DNA from: Pseudomonadota bacterium | Lineage (GTDB): Bacteria > Pseudomonadota > Gammaproteobacteria > Steroidobacterales > Steroidobacteraceae | Direction of reading: 5' to 3' | Length of the DNA stretch: 41,732 bases | NCBI GenBank assembly: GCA_025357635.1 | Contig: JANXOV010000055.1 | Span: 1-41,732, forward strand | Part shown: one piece after another, positions 29,408 through 38,066 of the stretch | Layout: each line of letters opens with the position of its first letter | How positions within the stretch are numbered: the first letter of the stretch is position 1 | Made by a program: the position numbers and the translations under genes | Notes under the pieces: generated by a model | The model's database searches: none | What the model saw: the letters and a program-made list of their open reading frames with translations, nothing else | What the model was told of the DNA's origin: nothing

Positions 29408-30352
29408 ATGCTCAAATACGAACAAGTCGGTGAAGGCATCTTCGCCGTCGACACCGACTATGTGCGGCCGCGCATGGATGCCAGCCATCTGATCGTGGAT
29501 TCGGGACGCGCCGCCTTCGTAGATACCGGCACCAACCATTCGGCGCCGAATCTGCAGGCGGCGCTGCTCGCCCAGGGGTTGAGCCCGTCGGATGTGGACT
29601 TTATCTTCCTGACCCATGTGCATCTGGATCATGCCGGCGGCGCCGGCTTGCTCGCGCAACTGTTCCCGCGCGCGCAGGTTCTGGTGCACCCGCGCGGCGC
29701 GGGGCACATCGTCGATCCGGCGAAACTGATCGCCGGCACGCGCGCGGTGTATGGCGATGCGGCGTATTTGAAGCTGTATGGCGACATCCTGCCCGTGCCG
29801 AAGGAGCGCGTGTCGAGCGTGCAGGATGGCGAGCGCCGCTCGCTCGGGCGCCGCACCTTCGAATTCCTGCACACGCCGGGTCACGCCCTGCATCACCTGA
29901 GCATCGTGGACCGCGCGGCGGCCGCGGTGTTCTCAGGCGACACCTTCGGCGTAAGCTACCGCGAATTCGATACCTCCCAGGGGGAGTTCGTCATTGCCAC
30001 GACCACGCCCACGCAATTCGACCCGGGACAATTGCATGCTTCGGTGGACCGGATCCTGGGCATTCGGCCCACTGCGATCTACATGACCCATTACAGCCGC
30101 GCCAATGCGGTGGAACGCCTCGGCAGCGACATGCACGCCGACATCGACCGTTACGTCGCCATTGCGCTCAAGCACGCCAATGCCGCGGATCCTCAGCAGC
30201 GCATCTGCACCGATCTGTTCGAGCACATCGCGCGTCGCTTGCAAGCGCATGGTTACCAGGGTGGGGATGCGCAGATGCATGCGTTGCTGGACAACGATGT
30301 GGACTTGAATGCCGCGGGGCTTCTCGCCTGGCTGCAGCGCGCCGCGGCATGA
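29408..30352 (+). CDS. MBL-fold metallo-hydrolase
   Basis: About 314 aa. The metallo-beta-lactamase metal-binding motif HVHLDH is at 70-75, with further ligands in HTPGH (about 159) and SGDTFG (about 178), and a late His in YMTHYSRA. The ATG at 29408 is preferred: GAGAG lies 7 bases upstream, and the only earlier ATG (29375) sits inside a good -10-like GATAAT (29371-29376). It is glyoxalase II-like in general form, but the substrate cannot be named. Its stop overlaps the start of the lipoprotein gene by 4 bases (ATGA), so they form an operon. Confidence 0.86.
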   Translation: MLKYEQVGEGIFAVDTDYVRPRMDASHLIVDSGRAAFVDTGTNHSAPNLQAALLAQGLSPSDVDFIFLTHVHLDHAGGAGLLAQLFPRAQVLVHPRGAGHIVDPAKLIAGTRAVYGDAAYLKLYGDILPVPKERVSSVQDGERRSLGRRTFEFLHTPGHALHHLSIVDRAAAAVFSGDTFGVSYREFDTSQGEFVIATTTPTQFDPGQLHASVDRILGIRPTAIYMTHYSRANAVERLGSDMHADIDRYVAIALKHANAADPQQRICTDLFEHIARRLQAHGYQGGDAQMHALLDNDVDLNAAGLLAWLQRAAA

Positions 30353-30981
30353 GCATGCGATTGCAGCGATGGGTGCCGGTAGTTTGTGCCGCAGGGCTTG
30401 TGGCCTGCGCTGCCCCGGCCGTGCAACCGGCGCCTGTTGCGCTTCCCGCGCCGCCCGCCGCCGCCGTTCGCACGCTGCCCGTGGGCGAAGACTGGCGCTC
30501 GCTGCTGCCGGTTCCTTTCGGTGGCACGGTAAGCCAGATCCCCTTTGCTCTCAAAGAAGTGTTGCTGTTCCAGGGAGAAAGCCGCCCTCCCGGCGAAGGC
30601 GATGATCAGGAGTGCTATTCCAAGAGCGGCGCGCCGCTGCATTTTCACGGCTACGACGCCGATGATTATGTCCTGTGCTTTTTTCACGAGCGGTTGTATC
30701 GCGTTGAGGCGGTGCTGCGTCTGCCCAAGGATGTTCCCGCCGACACTTTCATCCAGTGGTGCGATCAATGGCTGACCGGTCTGGGCGCCGCGGATCGAAA
30801 CGCGGATCATTGCGAGGGGCGCGAAAACGACAGCACCTTTTCTGCGGGCATGACCTATGACACGGAAATCGCCGGCCCCTTGGTGACTTTGGTGGTGTTC
30901 GATCAGCCCACCCGCGATCTGTATGAACAGCGGCTGCAGGAGCGGGCGGAAAAAGCGCCGCCGCAAGGCAAAACTCCGTAG
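30349..30981 (+). CDS. Putative lipoprotein of unknown function
   Basis: A 210-residue protein whose N-terminus has a lipoprotein signal: a hydrophobic stretch ending LVAC, so Cys20 would be lipidated. A Pro/Ala-rich linker (about 21-45) leads to a mixed soluble domain with several cysteines (CYSK, VLCFF, WCDQWL, HCEGRE) that could pair as disulphides. I do not recognise the family. The start overlaps the MBL gene by ATGA, so it is co-translated with that enzyme. Confidence 0.7.
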   Translation: MSMRLQRWVPVVCAAGLVACAAPAVQPAPVALPAPPAAAVRTLPVGEDWRSLLPVPFGGTVSQIPFALKEVLLFQGESRPPGEGDDQECYSKSGAPLHFHGYDADDYVLCFFHERLYRVEAVLRLPKDVPADTFIQWCDQWLTGLGAADRNADHCEGRENDSTFSAGMTYDTEIAGPLVTLVVFDQPTRDLYEQRLQERAEKAPPQGKTP

Positions 30982-31046
30982 CTCAGGCGCTTCGGTTTGC
31001 TAGAATCCCGGGGCTGATTCCGCACCGCTCGCTCCACGGGTTTTCA

Positions 31047-31937
31047 ATGCCATCCATCTCTTCCGCCGGCCTCCGATTGCGCGCTGCGCTGCAAGCCGAG
31101 CAACCTCTGCAGGTGGTGGGCACGATCAACGCGTTCACCGCCCGCATGGCAGAGGCTACCGGCTTCAAGGCCCTGTATATTTCCGGCGGCGGCGTCGCCG
31201 CCAATTCTCTCGGTGTTCCGGATCTGGGCATCAGCAGCATGGAAGACGTGCTCACCGACATCCGCCGGATCACCGACGCAAGCTCCCTGCCGCTGCTGGT
31301 GGACGCCGACACCGGCTGGGGCGGGGCCTTCAACATCGCGCGCACCGTGAAATCCTTCATCAAGTTCGGCGCCGCCGGTCTGCACATCGAAGACCAGGTG
31401 CAGGTCAAACGTTGCGGACATCGTCCGGGCAAGGAAGTGGTGTCAAAAGAAGAAATGGTCGATCGCGTCAAGGCGGCGGTCGATGCGCGTACGGAAGACC
31501 AGTTCGTCATCATGGCGCGCACCGATGCGCTGGCGGTGGAGGGCATCGATGCGGCCATCGAGCGTTCGCTGGCCTGTGTGGAAGCCGGCGCGGACATGAT
31601 CTTCCCCGAGGCCATGACCGAACTGTCCATGTACCGCAAATTCAAAGACGCGGTCCGAGTGCCCATCCTCGCCAACATCACCGAGTTCGGCCACACACCC
31701 TTGTATACGCGCGAAGAGCTGGGTTCGGTCGGCGTCGACATCGTCCTGTACTGCTGTTCTGCGTACCGCGCCATGAATGCCGCAGCGCTCAACACCTACC
31801 AGGCCATCCGCCGCGACGGCACGCAGAAGAACGTGCTCGACACCATGCAGACGCGCGCCGATCTGTACAAATACCTCAACTACCATTCCTACGAAGACAA
31901 ATTGGACAGTCTCTTTGCAAAGGGTAAAGCGAAATGA
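31047..31937 (+). CDS. prpB: Methylisocitrate lyase
   Basis: PrpB splits 2-methylisocitrate into pyruvate and succinate, the last step of the methylcitrate cycle that removes propionyl-CoA. At 296 aa it has the family length and the key motifs: VDADTGWGG (85-93) for Mg2+ and substrate, and KRCGHRPGK (121-129) with the catalytic cysteine at 123. A candidate -10 TAGAAT is at 31001-31006, with a poor -35. The stop overlaps the start of prpC by 4 bases. Confidence 0.96.
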   Translation: MPSISSAGLRLRAALQAEQPLQVVGTINAFTARMAEATGFKALYISGGGVAANSLGVPDLGISSMEDVLTDIRRITDASSLPLLVDADTGWGGAFNIARTVKSFIKFGAAGLHIEDQVQVKRCGHRPGKEVVSKEEMVDRVKAAVDARTEDQFVIMARTDALAVEGIDAAIERSLACVEAGADMIFPEAMTELSMYRKFKDAVRVPILANITEFGHTPLYTREELGSVGVDIVLYCCSAYRAMNAAALNTYQAIRRDGTQKNVLDTMQTRADLYKYLNYHSYEDKLDSLFAKGKAK

Positions 31938-33094
31938 GCGAGCAGCAAGCGCCTTCCACCGGACCGAAGCCCAAAAAATCCGTGGCCCTGTCCGGCGTGC
32001 CCGCGGGCAACACAGCGTTGTGCACCGTCGGCCGCAGCGGCAACGACCTGGCGTACCGCGGCTACGACATTCTGGAAATCGCGGAGGCCTGCGAGTTCGA
32101 GGAAATTGCGCATCTGCTGGTGCACGGCAAGCTGCCGACACAATCTGAACTGCTCGCCTACAAGGCCAAACTCAAGGCGCTGCGCGGCCTGCCCAGCGCC
32201 GTGCGCGCAGTACTCGAGCAGCTTCCAGCCGCGGCGCATCCCATGGACGTTCTGCGCTGCGGCGTATCGGCGCTGGGCTGCGTGCTGCCTGAAAAGGACG
32301 ATCATGGCGCCGCCGGCGCGCGCGACATCGTCGATCAGCTCATCGCCTCGCTGGGTTCGATGCTCGCCTATTGGCATCATTTCAGCCACAACGGGCAGCG
32401 CATCCACGTCGAAACCGAAGACGATTCGGTCGGCGGTCACTTCCTGCATCTGCTGCATCGGCGCGCGCCGCCCGCCACGTGGGTGCGCGCCATGCACACC
32501 TCGCTCATTCTGTACGCCGAGCACGAATTCAACGCCTCCACCTTTGCCGCGCGCGTCATTGCAGGCACCGGCTCCGACATGCACTCGTGCATCACCGGCG
32601 CCATCGGCGCGTTGCGCGGACCCAAGCATGGCGGCGCCAACGAAGTGGCCTTCGAGATTCAAAAACGCTACGACACTCCGGATGAGGCGGAGGCCGACAT
32701 CCGGGCGCGCGTCGCCAACAAGGAAGTGGTCATCGGCTTTGGCCACCCCGTCTACACCATCGGCGATCCGCGCAATCAGGTCATCAAGGGCGTCGCCAGG
32801 CGGCTGTCGCAGGAGGCCGGCAGCACCAAGATGTTCGACATCGCCGATCGCCTGGAGACGGTGATGTGGGATGCAAAGAAAATGTTCCCAAATCTGGATT
32901 GGTTCTCGGCCGTCTCGTACCACATGATGGGCGTGCCCACCACCATGTTCACGCCGCTGTTCGTCATTGCCCGCACCACCGGCTGGGGCGCCCATGTCAT
33001 CGAGCAGCGCATCGACGGCAAGATCATCCGCCCAAGCGCCAACTACGTAGGCCCCGAACCGCAGAAATTCGTTTCCATCGACAAGAGAAAGTAA
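31934..33094 (+). CDS. prpC: 2-methylcitrate synthase
   Basis: A 386-residue citrate synthase-fold enzyme that condenses propionyl-CoA with oxaloacetate. Catalytic and binding residues are visible: His in EHEFNAS (about 197), His232 in GPKHGGANE and His271 in GFGHPVYT, with the catalytic Asp region in NLDWFSAV. Its place between prpB and prpD separates it from the ordinary citrate synthase. It overlaps prpB by ATGA, and its TAA is directly followed by the prpD ATG. Confidence 0.95.
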   Translation: MSEQQAPSTGPKPKKSVALSGVPAGNTALCTVGRSGNDLAYRGYDILEIAEACEFEEIAHLLVHGKLPTQSELLAYKAKLKALRGLPSAVRAVLEQLPAAAHPMDVLRCGVSALGCVLPEKDDHGAAGARDIVDQLIASLGSMLAYWHHFSHNGQRIHVETEDDSVGGHFLHLLHRRAPPATWVRAMHTSLILYAEHEFNASTFAARVIAGTGSDMHSCITGAIGALRGPKHGGANEVAFEIQKRYDTPDEAEADIRARVANKEVVIGFGHPVYTIGDPRNQVIKGVARRLSQEAGSTKMFDIADRLETVMWDAKKMFPNLDWFSAVSYHMMGVPTTMFTPLFVIARTTGWGAHVIEQRIDGKIIRPSANYVGPEPQKFVSIDKRK

Positions 33095-34549
33095 ATGTCC
33101 TCGCACGATATCAAGTCCGCCGTCCGTCCCGATCCCGATCAAGCACTCGTCGATATTGCTGAGTACGCCGCCAATTTCCAGATCGATTCCCACGATGCTT
33201 ACGACACGGCGCACTACTGCCTGATGGACACCCTCGCCTGTGGTTTCCAGGCACTGAAGTACCCGGCCTGCACCAAGCTGCTGGGACCCGTGGTTCCCGG
33301 CGCCACCATGACGCACGGCGCGCGCGTGCCCGGCACCAGTTTCGAACTCGACCCCGTGATGGGCGCCTTCAACATCGGCGCCATGGTGCGCTGGCTGGAC
33401 TTCAACGACACCTGGCTTGCAGCCGAGTGGGGTCATCCTTCCGATAATCTCGGTGGCATCCTCGCCGTCGCCGACTATCTGTCGCGCAAAGCGGTCAACG
33501 AAGGCAAGAAGCCGTTGTCGGTGCGCGACCTGCTCACGGCCATGATCAAGGCGCATGAAATCCAGGGTGTTTTGGCCATCGAGAACAGTTTCAACCGCGT
33601 CGGCCTGGACCACGTCATTCTGGTCCGCGTCGCCTCCACGGCCGTGGTCACCAAGATGCTCGGCGGCAGGCGCGAGCAGATCATCAACGCCGTGTCGAAT
33701 GCATGGATCGACGGCGGCGCCCTGCGCACGTATCGCCACGCGCCGAACACCGGCTCACGCAAGAGCTGGGCGGCTGGCGATGCCACCAGCCGCGCGGTGC
33801 GCCATGCCTTCATCGCCATGACCGGTGAAATGGGTTACCCCTCGGCGCTGTCGGCCAAAACCTGGGGCTTCTTCGATGTGCTGTTCAAGGGCAAGCCGTT
33901 CACCTTTCAGCGCGGCTATGGCAGCTATGTCATGGAAAACGTGCTGTTCAAGATCAGCTTCCCGGCCGAGTTCCACGCACAGACCGCGGTCGAGTGCGCC
34001 ATGACGCTGCACCCGCAGGTGAAGGACAAGATCGACCAGATCGGTAAGATCGTGATCGAGACGCAAGAACCCGGCGTGCGCATCATCGACAAGACCGGCC
34101 CGCTGTCCAACCCTGCCGACCGTGACCACTGCATCCAGTACATGACCGCCGTGCCGCTGATTTTCGGCCGCCTCACCGGCGAGGACTACGAAGACCGCAT
34201 CGCCAACGATCCGCGCATCGACGCACTGCGCGCAAAGATGGAAGTGAAAGAAAACACGACGTTCACCCAGGACTACTATGCACCCGACAAGCGCTACATC
34301 GGCAACGCCGTGCAGGTGTTCTTCAAGGACGGCAGCTCGACGCCTCGCGTGACCGTGGATTTCCCCATCGGTCACCGCAAGCGCCGTGCCGAGGGCATGC
34401 CGGTGCTGGTGAAGAAATTCGAATCCAGCGTGTCGGCTCATTTCGGGCCCAAGCAGGCATCACTCATCCAGGCAACCTTCGCCGACAAACGCAAGCTGTT
34501 GACCCTGCCCGTGAATGAGTTCGTGGCGACGATGGTCAAGAACGGCTGA
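33095..34549 (+). CDS. prpD: 2-methylcitrate dehydratase
   Basis: A 484-residue, iron-independent MmgE/PrpD-family enzyme that dehydrates 2-methylcitrate to 2-methyl-cis-aconitate. The length and conserved stretches ([72 protein letters not shown]) match PrpD closely. No acnD/prpF pair is present, so the route here is the PrpD version. No prpR regulator gene is in the window. Starts with no gap after prpC, and rsmG begins one base after its stop. Confidence 0.96.
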   Translation: MSSHDIKSAVRPDPDQALVDIAEYAANFQIDSHDAYDTAHYCLMDTLACGFQALKYPACTKLLGPVVPGATMTHGARVPGTSFELDPVMGAFNIGAMVRWLDFNDTWLAAEWGHPSDNLGGILAVADYLSRKAVNEGKKPLSVRDLLTAMIKAHEIQGVLAIENSFNRVGLDHVILVRVASTAVVTKMLGGRREQIINAVSNAWIDGGALRTYRHAPNTGSRKSWAAGDATSRAVRHAFIAMTGEMGYPSALSAKTWGFFDVLFKGKPFTFQRGYGSYVMENVLFKISFPAEFHAQTAVECAMTLHPQVKDKIDQIGKIVIETQEPGVRIIDKTGPLSNPADRDHCIQYMTAVPLIFGRLTGEDYEDRIANDPRIDALRAKMEVKENTTFTQDYYAPDKRYIGNAVQVFFKDGSSTPRVTVDFPIGHRKRRAEGMPVLVKKFESSVSAHFGPKQASLIQATFADKRKLLTLPVNEFVATMVKNG

Positions 34550-34550
34550 C

Positions 34551-35180
34551 GTGCGGGCGGGCGAATACGCACTGCTCGCGGCCGGTGCAACCGAGCTGGG
34601 TTTGAGCCTTACTGAGGGACAGCTCGAGGCTCTGCTGAAACTCGTGGATGAGGTGGAGTCGACCAATGCCAAATTCAACTTGACCGCCATCCGCGACCGG
34701 CTGGGCATGCTGCAGAAGCACGTCCTGGACAGTCTGACACTGCAGCGATTTCTGCACGGGCAGCGCATTGCCGACGTCGGCACGGGCCCCGGGTTCCCCG
34801 GCCTGCCCCTGGCCATCGCCAACCCGCAGCGGCACTTTACGCTCATCGAATCCGTCGCCAAGAAGGCGCGCTTCGTGCAAATGACGACGGAGGCACTGGA
34901 ATGCGCTAACGTGGAAGTCGTGCACAAGCGCTCTGAAAACTACCGGCCGCTGCAATTGTTCGACACGGTGACGGCCCGGGCCCTGTCATCGATCGCGGAC
35001 TTCGTCGCGTACGCGGGGCATTTGTGTGCGCCCGGCGGCCGGTTGCTCGCCATGAAAGGCAGGAGCCCGGACGCGGAGATCGCGTTGCTGCCCAAGCGCT
35101 ACCGGGTGCGCGCCATCAACCGGGTCCGGGTGCCGGGCCTGGAAGATGAACGACACATCGTGGAAATATCGATTGCCTGA
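34551..35180 (+). CDS. rsmG: 16S rRNA (guanine-527-N7)-methyltransferase
   Basis: RsmG methylates G527 of 16S rRNA using S-adenosylmethionine; its loss gives low-level streptomycin resistance in several bacteria. From the GTG at 34551 it is 209 aa, near the 207 aa of E. coli. The SAM-binding motif IADVGTGPGFPGLPLAI is at about 73-90, and KFNLTAI near the N-terminus and RALSSIADF later are family stretches. An earlier ATG at 34515 would overlap prpD. It is normally next to mnmG; here it is coupled instead to prpD, one base after that stop. Confidence 0.95.
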   Translation: MRAGEYALLAAGATELGLSLTEGQLEALLKLVDEVESTNAKFNLTAIRDRLGMLQKHVLDSLTLQRFLHGQRIADVGTGPGFPGLPLAIANPQRHFTLIESVAKKARFVQMTTEALECANVEVVHKRSENYRPLQLFDTVTARALSSIADFVAYAGHLCAPGGRLLAMKGRSPDAEIALLPKRYRVRAINRVRVPGLEDERHIVEISIA

Positions 35181-35184
35181 ACCC

Positions 35185-36018
35185 ATGAAGCGCGTCATCG
35201 CCATCGCCAATCAAAAAGGCGGGGTCGGCAAGACCACCACCGCGGTGAATCTGGCCGCGTCCTTGTCCGCGACGAAGCGGCGCGTCTTGCTGATCGACAT
35301 GGATCCGCAGGGCAATGCCACCATGGGCTGCGGGGTCGACAAGAATGCGCAGGCACGCACCACCTGCGATGTGTTGCTGGGCGAATGCTCGGCGCTCGAA
35401 GCGTTGGTGCCGGTGGCCGCCGGCGGCTTCATGGTCATGCCGGCGAATCAGGATCTCACCGCCGCTGAAATCCGTCTGCTCAGCGTCATGGCGGGGCGCG
35501 AGTTCAAGCTGCGCAATGCGCTCAAACCCATCCGTGACAGCTTCGATGTGATTCTCATCGACTGCCCACCCTCGCTGAACATGCTCACGCTCAATGCATT
35601 GGTTGCCGCCGATTCGGTCATGGTGCCGATGCAGTGCGAGTACTACGCACTCGAAGGCTTGAGCGCGCTGTCGCACACCATCGAGCAGATCCGCGCCAAT
35701 CTGAATCCGGAATTGGAAATCGGCGGTGTGCTGCGAACCATGTTCGACCCGCGCAACAATCTGGCCAACGAAGTCTCTGCGCAGCTCCTCGAGCATTTCG
35801 GCGACCGCGTCTACCGCACGGTGATTCCGCGCAACGTGCGCCTGGCCGAGGCGCCCAGTTTTGGCGTGCCGGTGTTGTTTCACGACAAGGATTCGCGCGG
35901 CGCTCTCGCGTATCTGGCACTGGCAGGGGAGTTGATACGGCGTGCGGATGATCCGGGTCCGTCGGATGCCGCACCTTCTGCAGACGCGCCGAACGATGGT
36001 GCGCATTCGGGGAGCTGA
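35185..36018 (+). CDS. parA: Chromosome partition ATPase ParA
   Basis: ParA binds ATP and DNA as a dimer and, with ParB at parS, moves new origins apart. From the ATG at 35185 it is 277 aa. The deviant Walker A KGGVGKTTT with the signature lysine is at 11-19, followed by LLIDMDPQGNATMG and VILIDCPPSLN, and the C-terminal IPRNVRLAEAPSFG is typical of chromosomal ParA. A slightly earlier ATG at 35146 would overlap rsmG. It starts 4 bases after rsmG and its stop is 3 bases before the GFA gene, so parB does not follow it directly. Confidence 0.96.
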   Translation: MKRVIAIANQKGGVGKTTTAVNLAASLSATKRRVLLIDMDPQGNATMGCGVDKNAQARTTCDVLLGECSALEALVPVAAGGFMVMPANQDLTAAEIRLLSVMAGREFKLRNALKPIRDSFDVILIDCPPSLNMLTLNALVAADSVMVPMQCEYYALEGLSALSHTIEQIRANLNPELEIGGVLRTMFDPRNNLANEVSAQLLEHFGDRVYRTVIPRNVRLAEAPSFGVPVLFHDKDSRGALAYLALAGELIRRADDPGPSDAAPSADAPNDGAHSGS

Positions 36019-36021
36019 ACG

Positions 36022-36393
36022 ATGAGCGAGAGTCACGACGGCAGATGTCTGTGCGGCGGCGTTCGATATCGCGTCAACGGCCCATTGCGACACGTCATCG
36101 CCTGCCATTGTTCGCAATGTCGACGCACCAGCGGCCACTTTGTCGCCGCCACCAGCGCGAACACGACCGACATTGAATTCCTCAGCGACGCGACGCTTAC
36201 CTGGTATGCCTCCTCCTCCGAAGCTCAGCGCGGTTTTTGCAATCGCTGTGGCGGCAATCTTTTCTGGCGTGTCAACGGTGCGCTGAAGACCAGCATCATG
36301 GCGGGAACCCTGGACACGCCGACCGGGCTGCGCATTGCCGAACATATCTTCGTCGAAGACAAATCTGACTACTACGAGGTGGATGACGACTGA
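36022..36393 (+). CDS. GFA-family (CENP-V/Gfa domain) zinc protein
   Basis: A 123-residue protein of the glutathione-dependent formaldehyde-activating (Gfa) fold. The zinc cysteines are all present: CLCG (9, 11), CHCSQC (28, 30, 33) and CNRCG (73, 76), with the GHF turn after the second cluster. Despite the name, most family members have no proven formaldehyde role. It is separated from parA by 3 bases, so it is likely co-transcribed with it. Its presence between parA and parB is unusual. The biological role here is unknown. Confidence 0.9.
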   Translation: MSESHDGRCLCGGVRYRVNGPLRHVIACHCSQCRRTSGHFVAATSANTTDIEFLSDATLTWYASSSEAQRGFCNRCGGNLFWRVNGALKTSIMAGTLDTPTGLRIAEHIFVEDKSDYYEVDDD

Positions 36394-36560
36394 CAGGCCC
36401 TTTCGCATGACCCTTCAATACCGATACCCGGCCGTCAGCCACTGTCGCCATTAGCAAACAACCCGGCGTCGGCACGTCAAAATGCGAAGCTGTTGGTCGT
36501 TGGCAGTTGCCCTGCTCTGCTACAACACGCCAACAACTGATTCAGCTTTCGGATGCACTC

Positions 36561-37562
36561 ATGATCAACCCTACCTGCCGACGCGCTCTTGCCTTCGTCC
36601 TGCTGTTGGCTTCCCTCACACCGGCCGTCCGCGCCGAAGAAGGCGCGCTGCTGGCCGATTCTCAATGGCTCGTGCACGGTGGCGGGGATGTAGGAAAAGA
36701 CCGCAGTCGCGGCGTCAGCGCCAGCATCGATTACACCGGGCGTAGCAACGCGAATGCGTCGGACTTGCGCTACTGGGATGCTGGCGGAGCCTTTTCCCGC
36801 AGCCAGTCGAACGTGGCATCCACCGCTTTGCGTCCGGCAACGCAGACGCGAACCGGGGCCGGCAGTGCGTATGCCAGCTACGGCGGCGAACGCTGGCGCG
36901 GCATGCTGGGGTTCGATGCCACCAAGGATGAAGGCTTTCGCAAATCGCAACGCGTCAGCGGCGGGGTCGATTTCACCCACGGCGCCTTTGGCGCCAATCT
37001 GACCGCCTCACGCCGCCGTACCACCTTTGATGACTTCACCATTAGCGCGCAGGCCGCCGCTCTTCTGGGCATCCCGCTGGGCTCAGACGTCATCGTAGGC
37101 TGCTCCATTGCCGACAAGGGGGTCGGCGCGCGATTGAGCTACAACGGTGCGGCGTTCGGCGCATATGCCGCCGGAAATACGTATCACTACGACGAGGCGG
37201 CGTGCGCCGCCAGTCTCGTGCTGCCGGACCGGCTGCAACGTTTGAGTGATGCCGACTTCTCCGGGCTTGCCAGTCGCTCATTGAGCCGCGCCCGTTCGCG
37301 CAGCGGAGGCCGCATCGGCCAGAACAGCCGCCTGCTCAAGTCCGAGTTCGGCGCCGGGTTTACCTTCGCGTGGCACATTCAGTGGGCGGTGGACTACATG
37401 CGATACGAGGATCAGTTCGGCGGTGCGGCGACGAGCAACTACGCGCTCACCGGAATCTTCGGACTTGCATCAAACGTTTCTTTGGACCTGACGCTCGGAA
37501 ACACCAGCGGCGACGGCGGCAGCGTGCCTTACTTGGGCGTGATGCTGGCGGTGGGTTTGTAG
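36561..37562 (+). CDS. Unknown exported, likely beta-barrel protein
   Basis: 333 aa from the ATG at 36561, where a good signal peptide begins (RRALAFVLLLASLTPAVRA). The mature part has many alternating strands rich in Gly, Ser, Thr and aromatic residues (FGANLTASRRRTTFDDFTI, GAAFGAYAAGNTYHY, SNYALTGIFGLASNVSLDLTL) and ends in a hydrophobic strand (LGVMLAVGL), which suggests an outer-membrane barrel. I do not recognise a family. It lies between the parA operon and parB. The ribosome-binding site is weak, and an imperfect hairpin (36486-36549) lies just upstream. Confidence 0.65.
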   Translation: MINPTCRRALAFVLLLASLTPAVRAEEGALLADSQWLVHGGGDVGKDRSRGVSASIDYTGRSNANASDLRYWDAGGAFSRSQSNVASTALRPATQTRTGAGSAYASYGGERWRGMLGFDATKDEGFRKSQRVSGGVDFTHGAFGANLTASRRRTTFDDFTISAQAAALLGIPLGSDVIVGCSIADKGVGARLSYNGAAFGAYAAGNTYHYDEAACAASLVLPDRLQRLSDADFSGLASRSLSRARSRSGGRIGQNSRLLKSEFGAGFTFAWHIQWAVDYMRYEDQFGGAATSNYALTGIFGLASNVSLDLTLGNTSGDGGSVPYLGVMLAVGL

Positions 37563-37732
37563 CGATTGTCGGATTTGGAGTACTTGAGTCGCATAAGAAC
37601 TGACTCCCGGCAATCGTCCTGATCTGTCGGCCGCGCACTCGGCGGTTTTGCGGTCGGCCTTGGGTTTGCGAACCACCGCCGCGGCTGGCCCTGCAGGGTT
37701 TCGGGGTTCGTGTTCGCTCACGGACCGGCGCT

Positions 37733-37945
37733 TTAATGCATCAACGGAATGTTGACGGCGAGCTTCAGGTCGACGATGGCGTCGAGCTTCTGATCGATCT
37801 GGAAGAATCGGGCGACCGTGCGTGCGAAGAGCACTTTTGACATCTTGCCGATATGGGTTTCCTTTACGCTCAGCTCGTTCACTCCATGGGGAAAAATAGC
37901 AATATTAAGGAACCGTTGATGGGTCGCATTAATGCGGTCGATATC
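37733..37945 (-). pseudogene. Possible gene remnant or small unrecognised ORF
   Basis: The minus strand has 70 codons free of stops (37945-37736) between a TAG at 37948-37946 and the TAA at 37733. The translation looks protein-like, for example FLNIAIFPHGVNELSVKE and ARTVARFFQIDQKLDAIVDL, with an end LAVNIPLMH, a composition unlike the Arg/Ala-rich noise of most shadow frames in this DNA. There is no ATG near its start; the earliest common start is a GTG at 37882 (49 aa). It may be the C-terminal part of a gene whose front is lost. I do not recognise the family. Confidence 0.35.
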
Positions 37946-38030
37946 CTAGCATTACACGGCTTTTGAGCGCCTGCTCACCTTGGGGTATGGATCCGGTAGA
38001 AGGTGTCCGGGCGCAGCGGATCCACGCCGC

Positions 38031-38059
38031 TCGCCATTGCTGCCGCTCGCCGCTACACT
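38031..38059 (+). promoter_or_regulatory. Possible parB promoter
   Basis: TCGCCA (38031-38036) and TACACT (38054-38059), 17 bases apart, each share four of six bases with the -35 and -10 consensus. The predicted [16 protein letters not shown] at or within a base or two of the parB ATG (38067), so the mRNA may be leaderless; no ribosome-binding site is seen. Confidence 0.35.
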
Positions 38060-38066
38060 TTCGCGC

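Larger units (their letters stand above)
37563..38066. other. 504-base gap before parB with a possible gene remnant
   Basis: No plus-strand gene is convincing here. On the minus strand an open frame from 37945 to a TAA at 37733-37735 is described separately. An 8-bp inverted repeat TGGATCCG (37988-37995) / CGGATCCA (38017-38024) lies about 45 bases before parB and could be an operator or a chance palindrome. A possible parB promoter is near its start. The region is less GC-rich than the genes around it. Confidence 0.45.

Noticed and set aside
31889-33739. 616-codon open frame on the minus strand
   Set aside because: Antisense to prpC and prpD, which are unmistakable; no protein family features.
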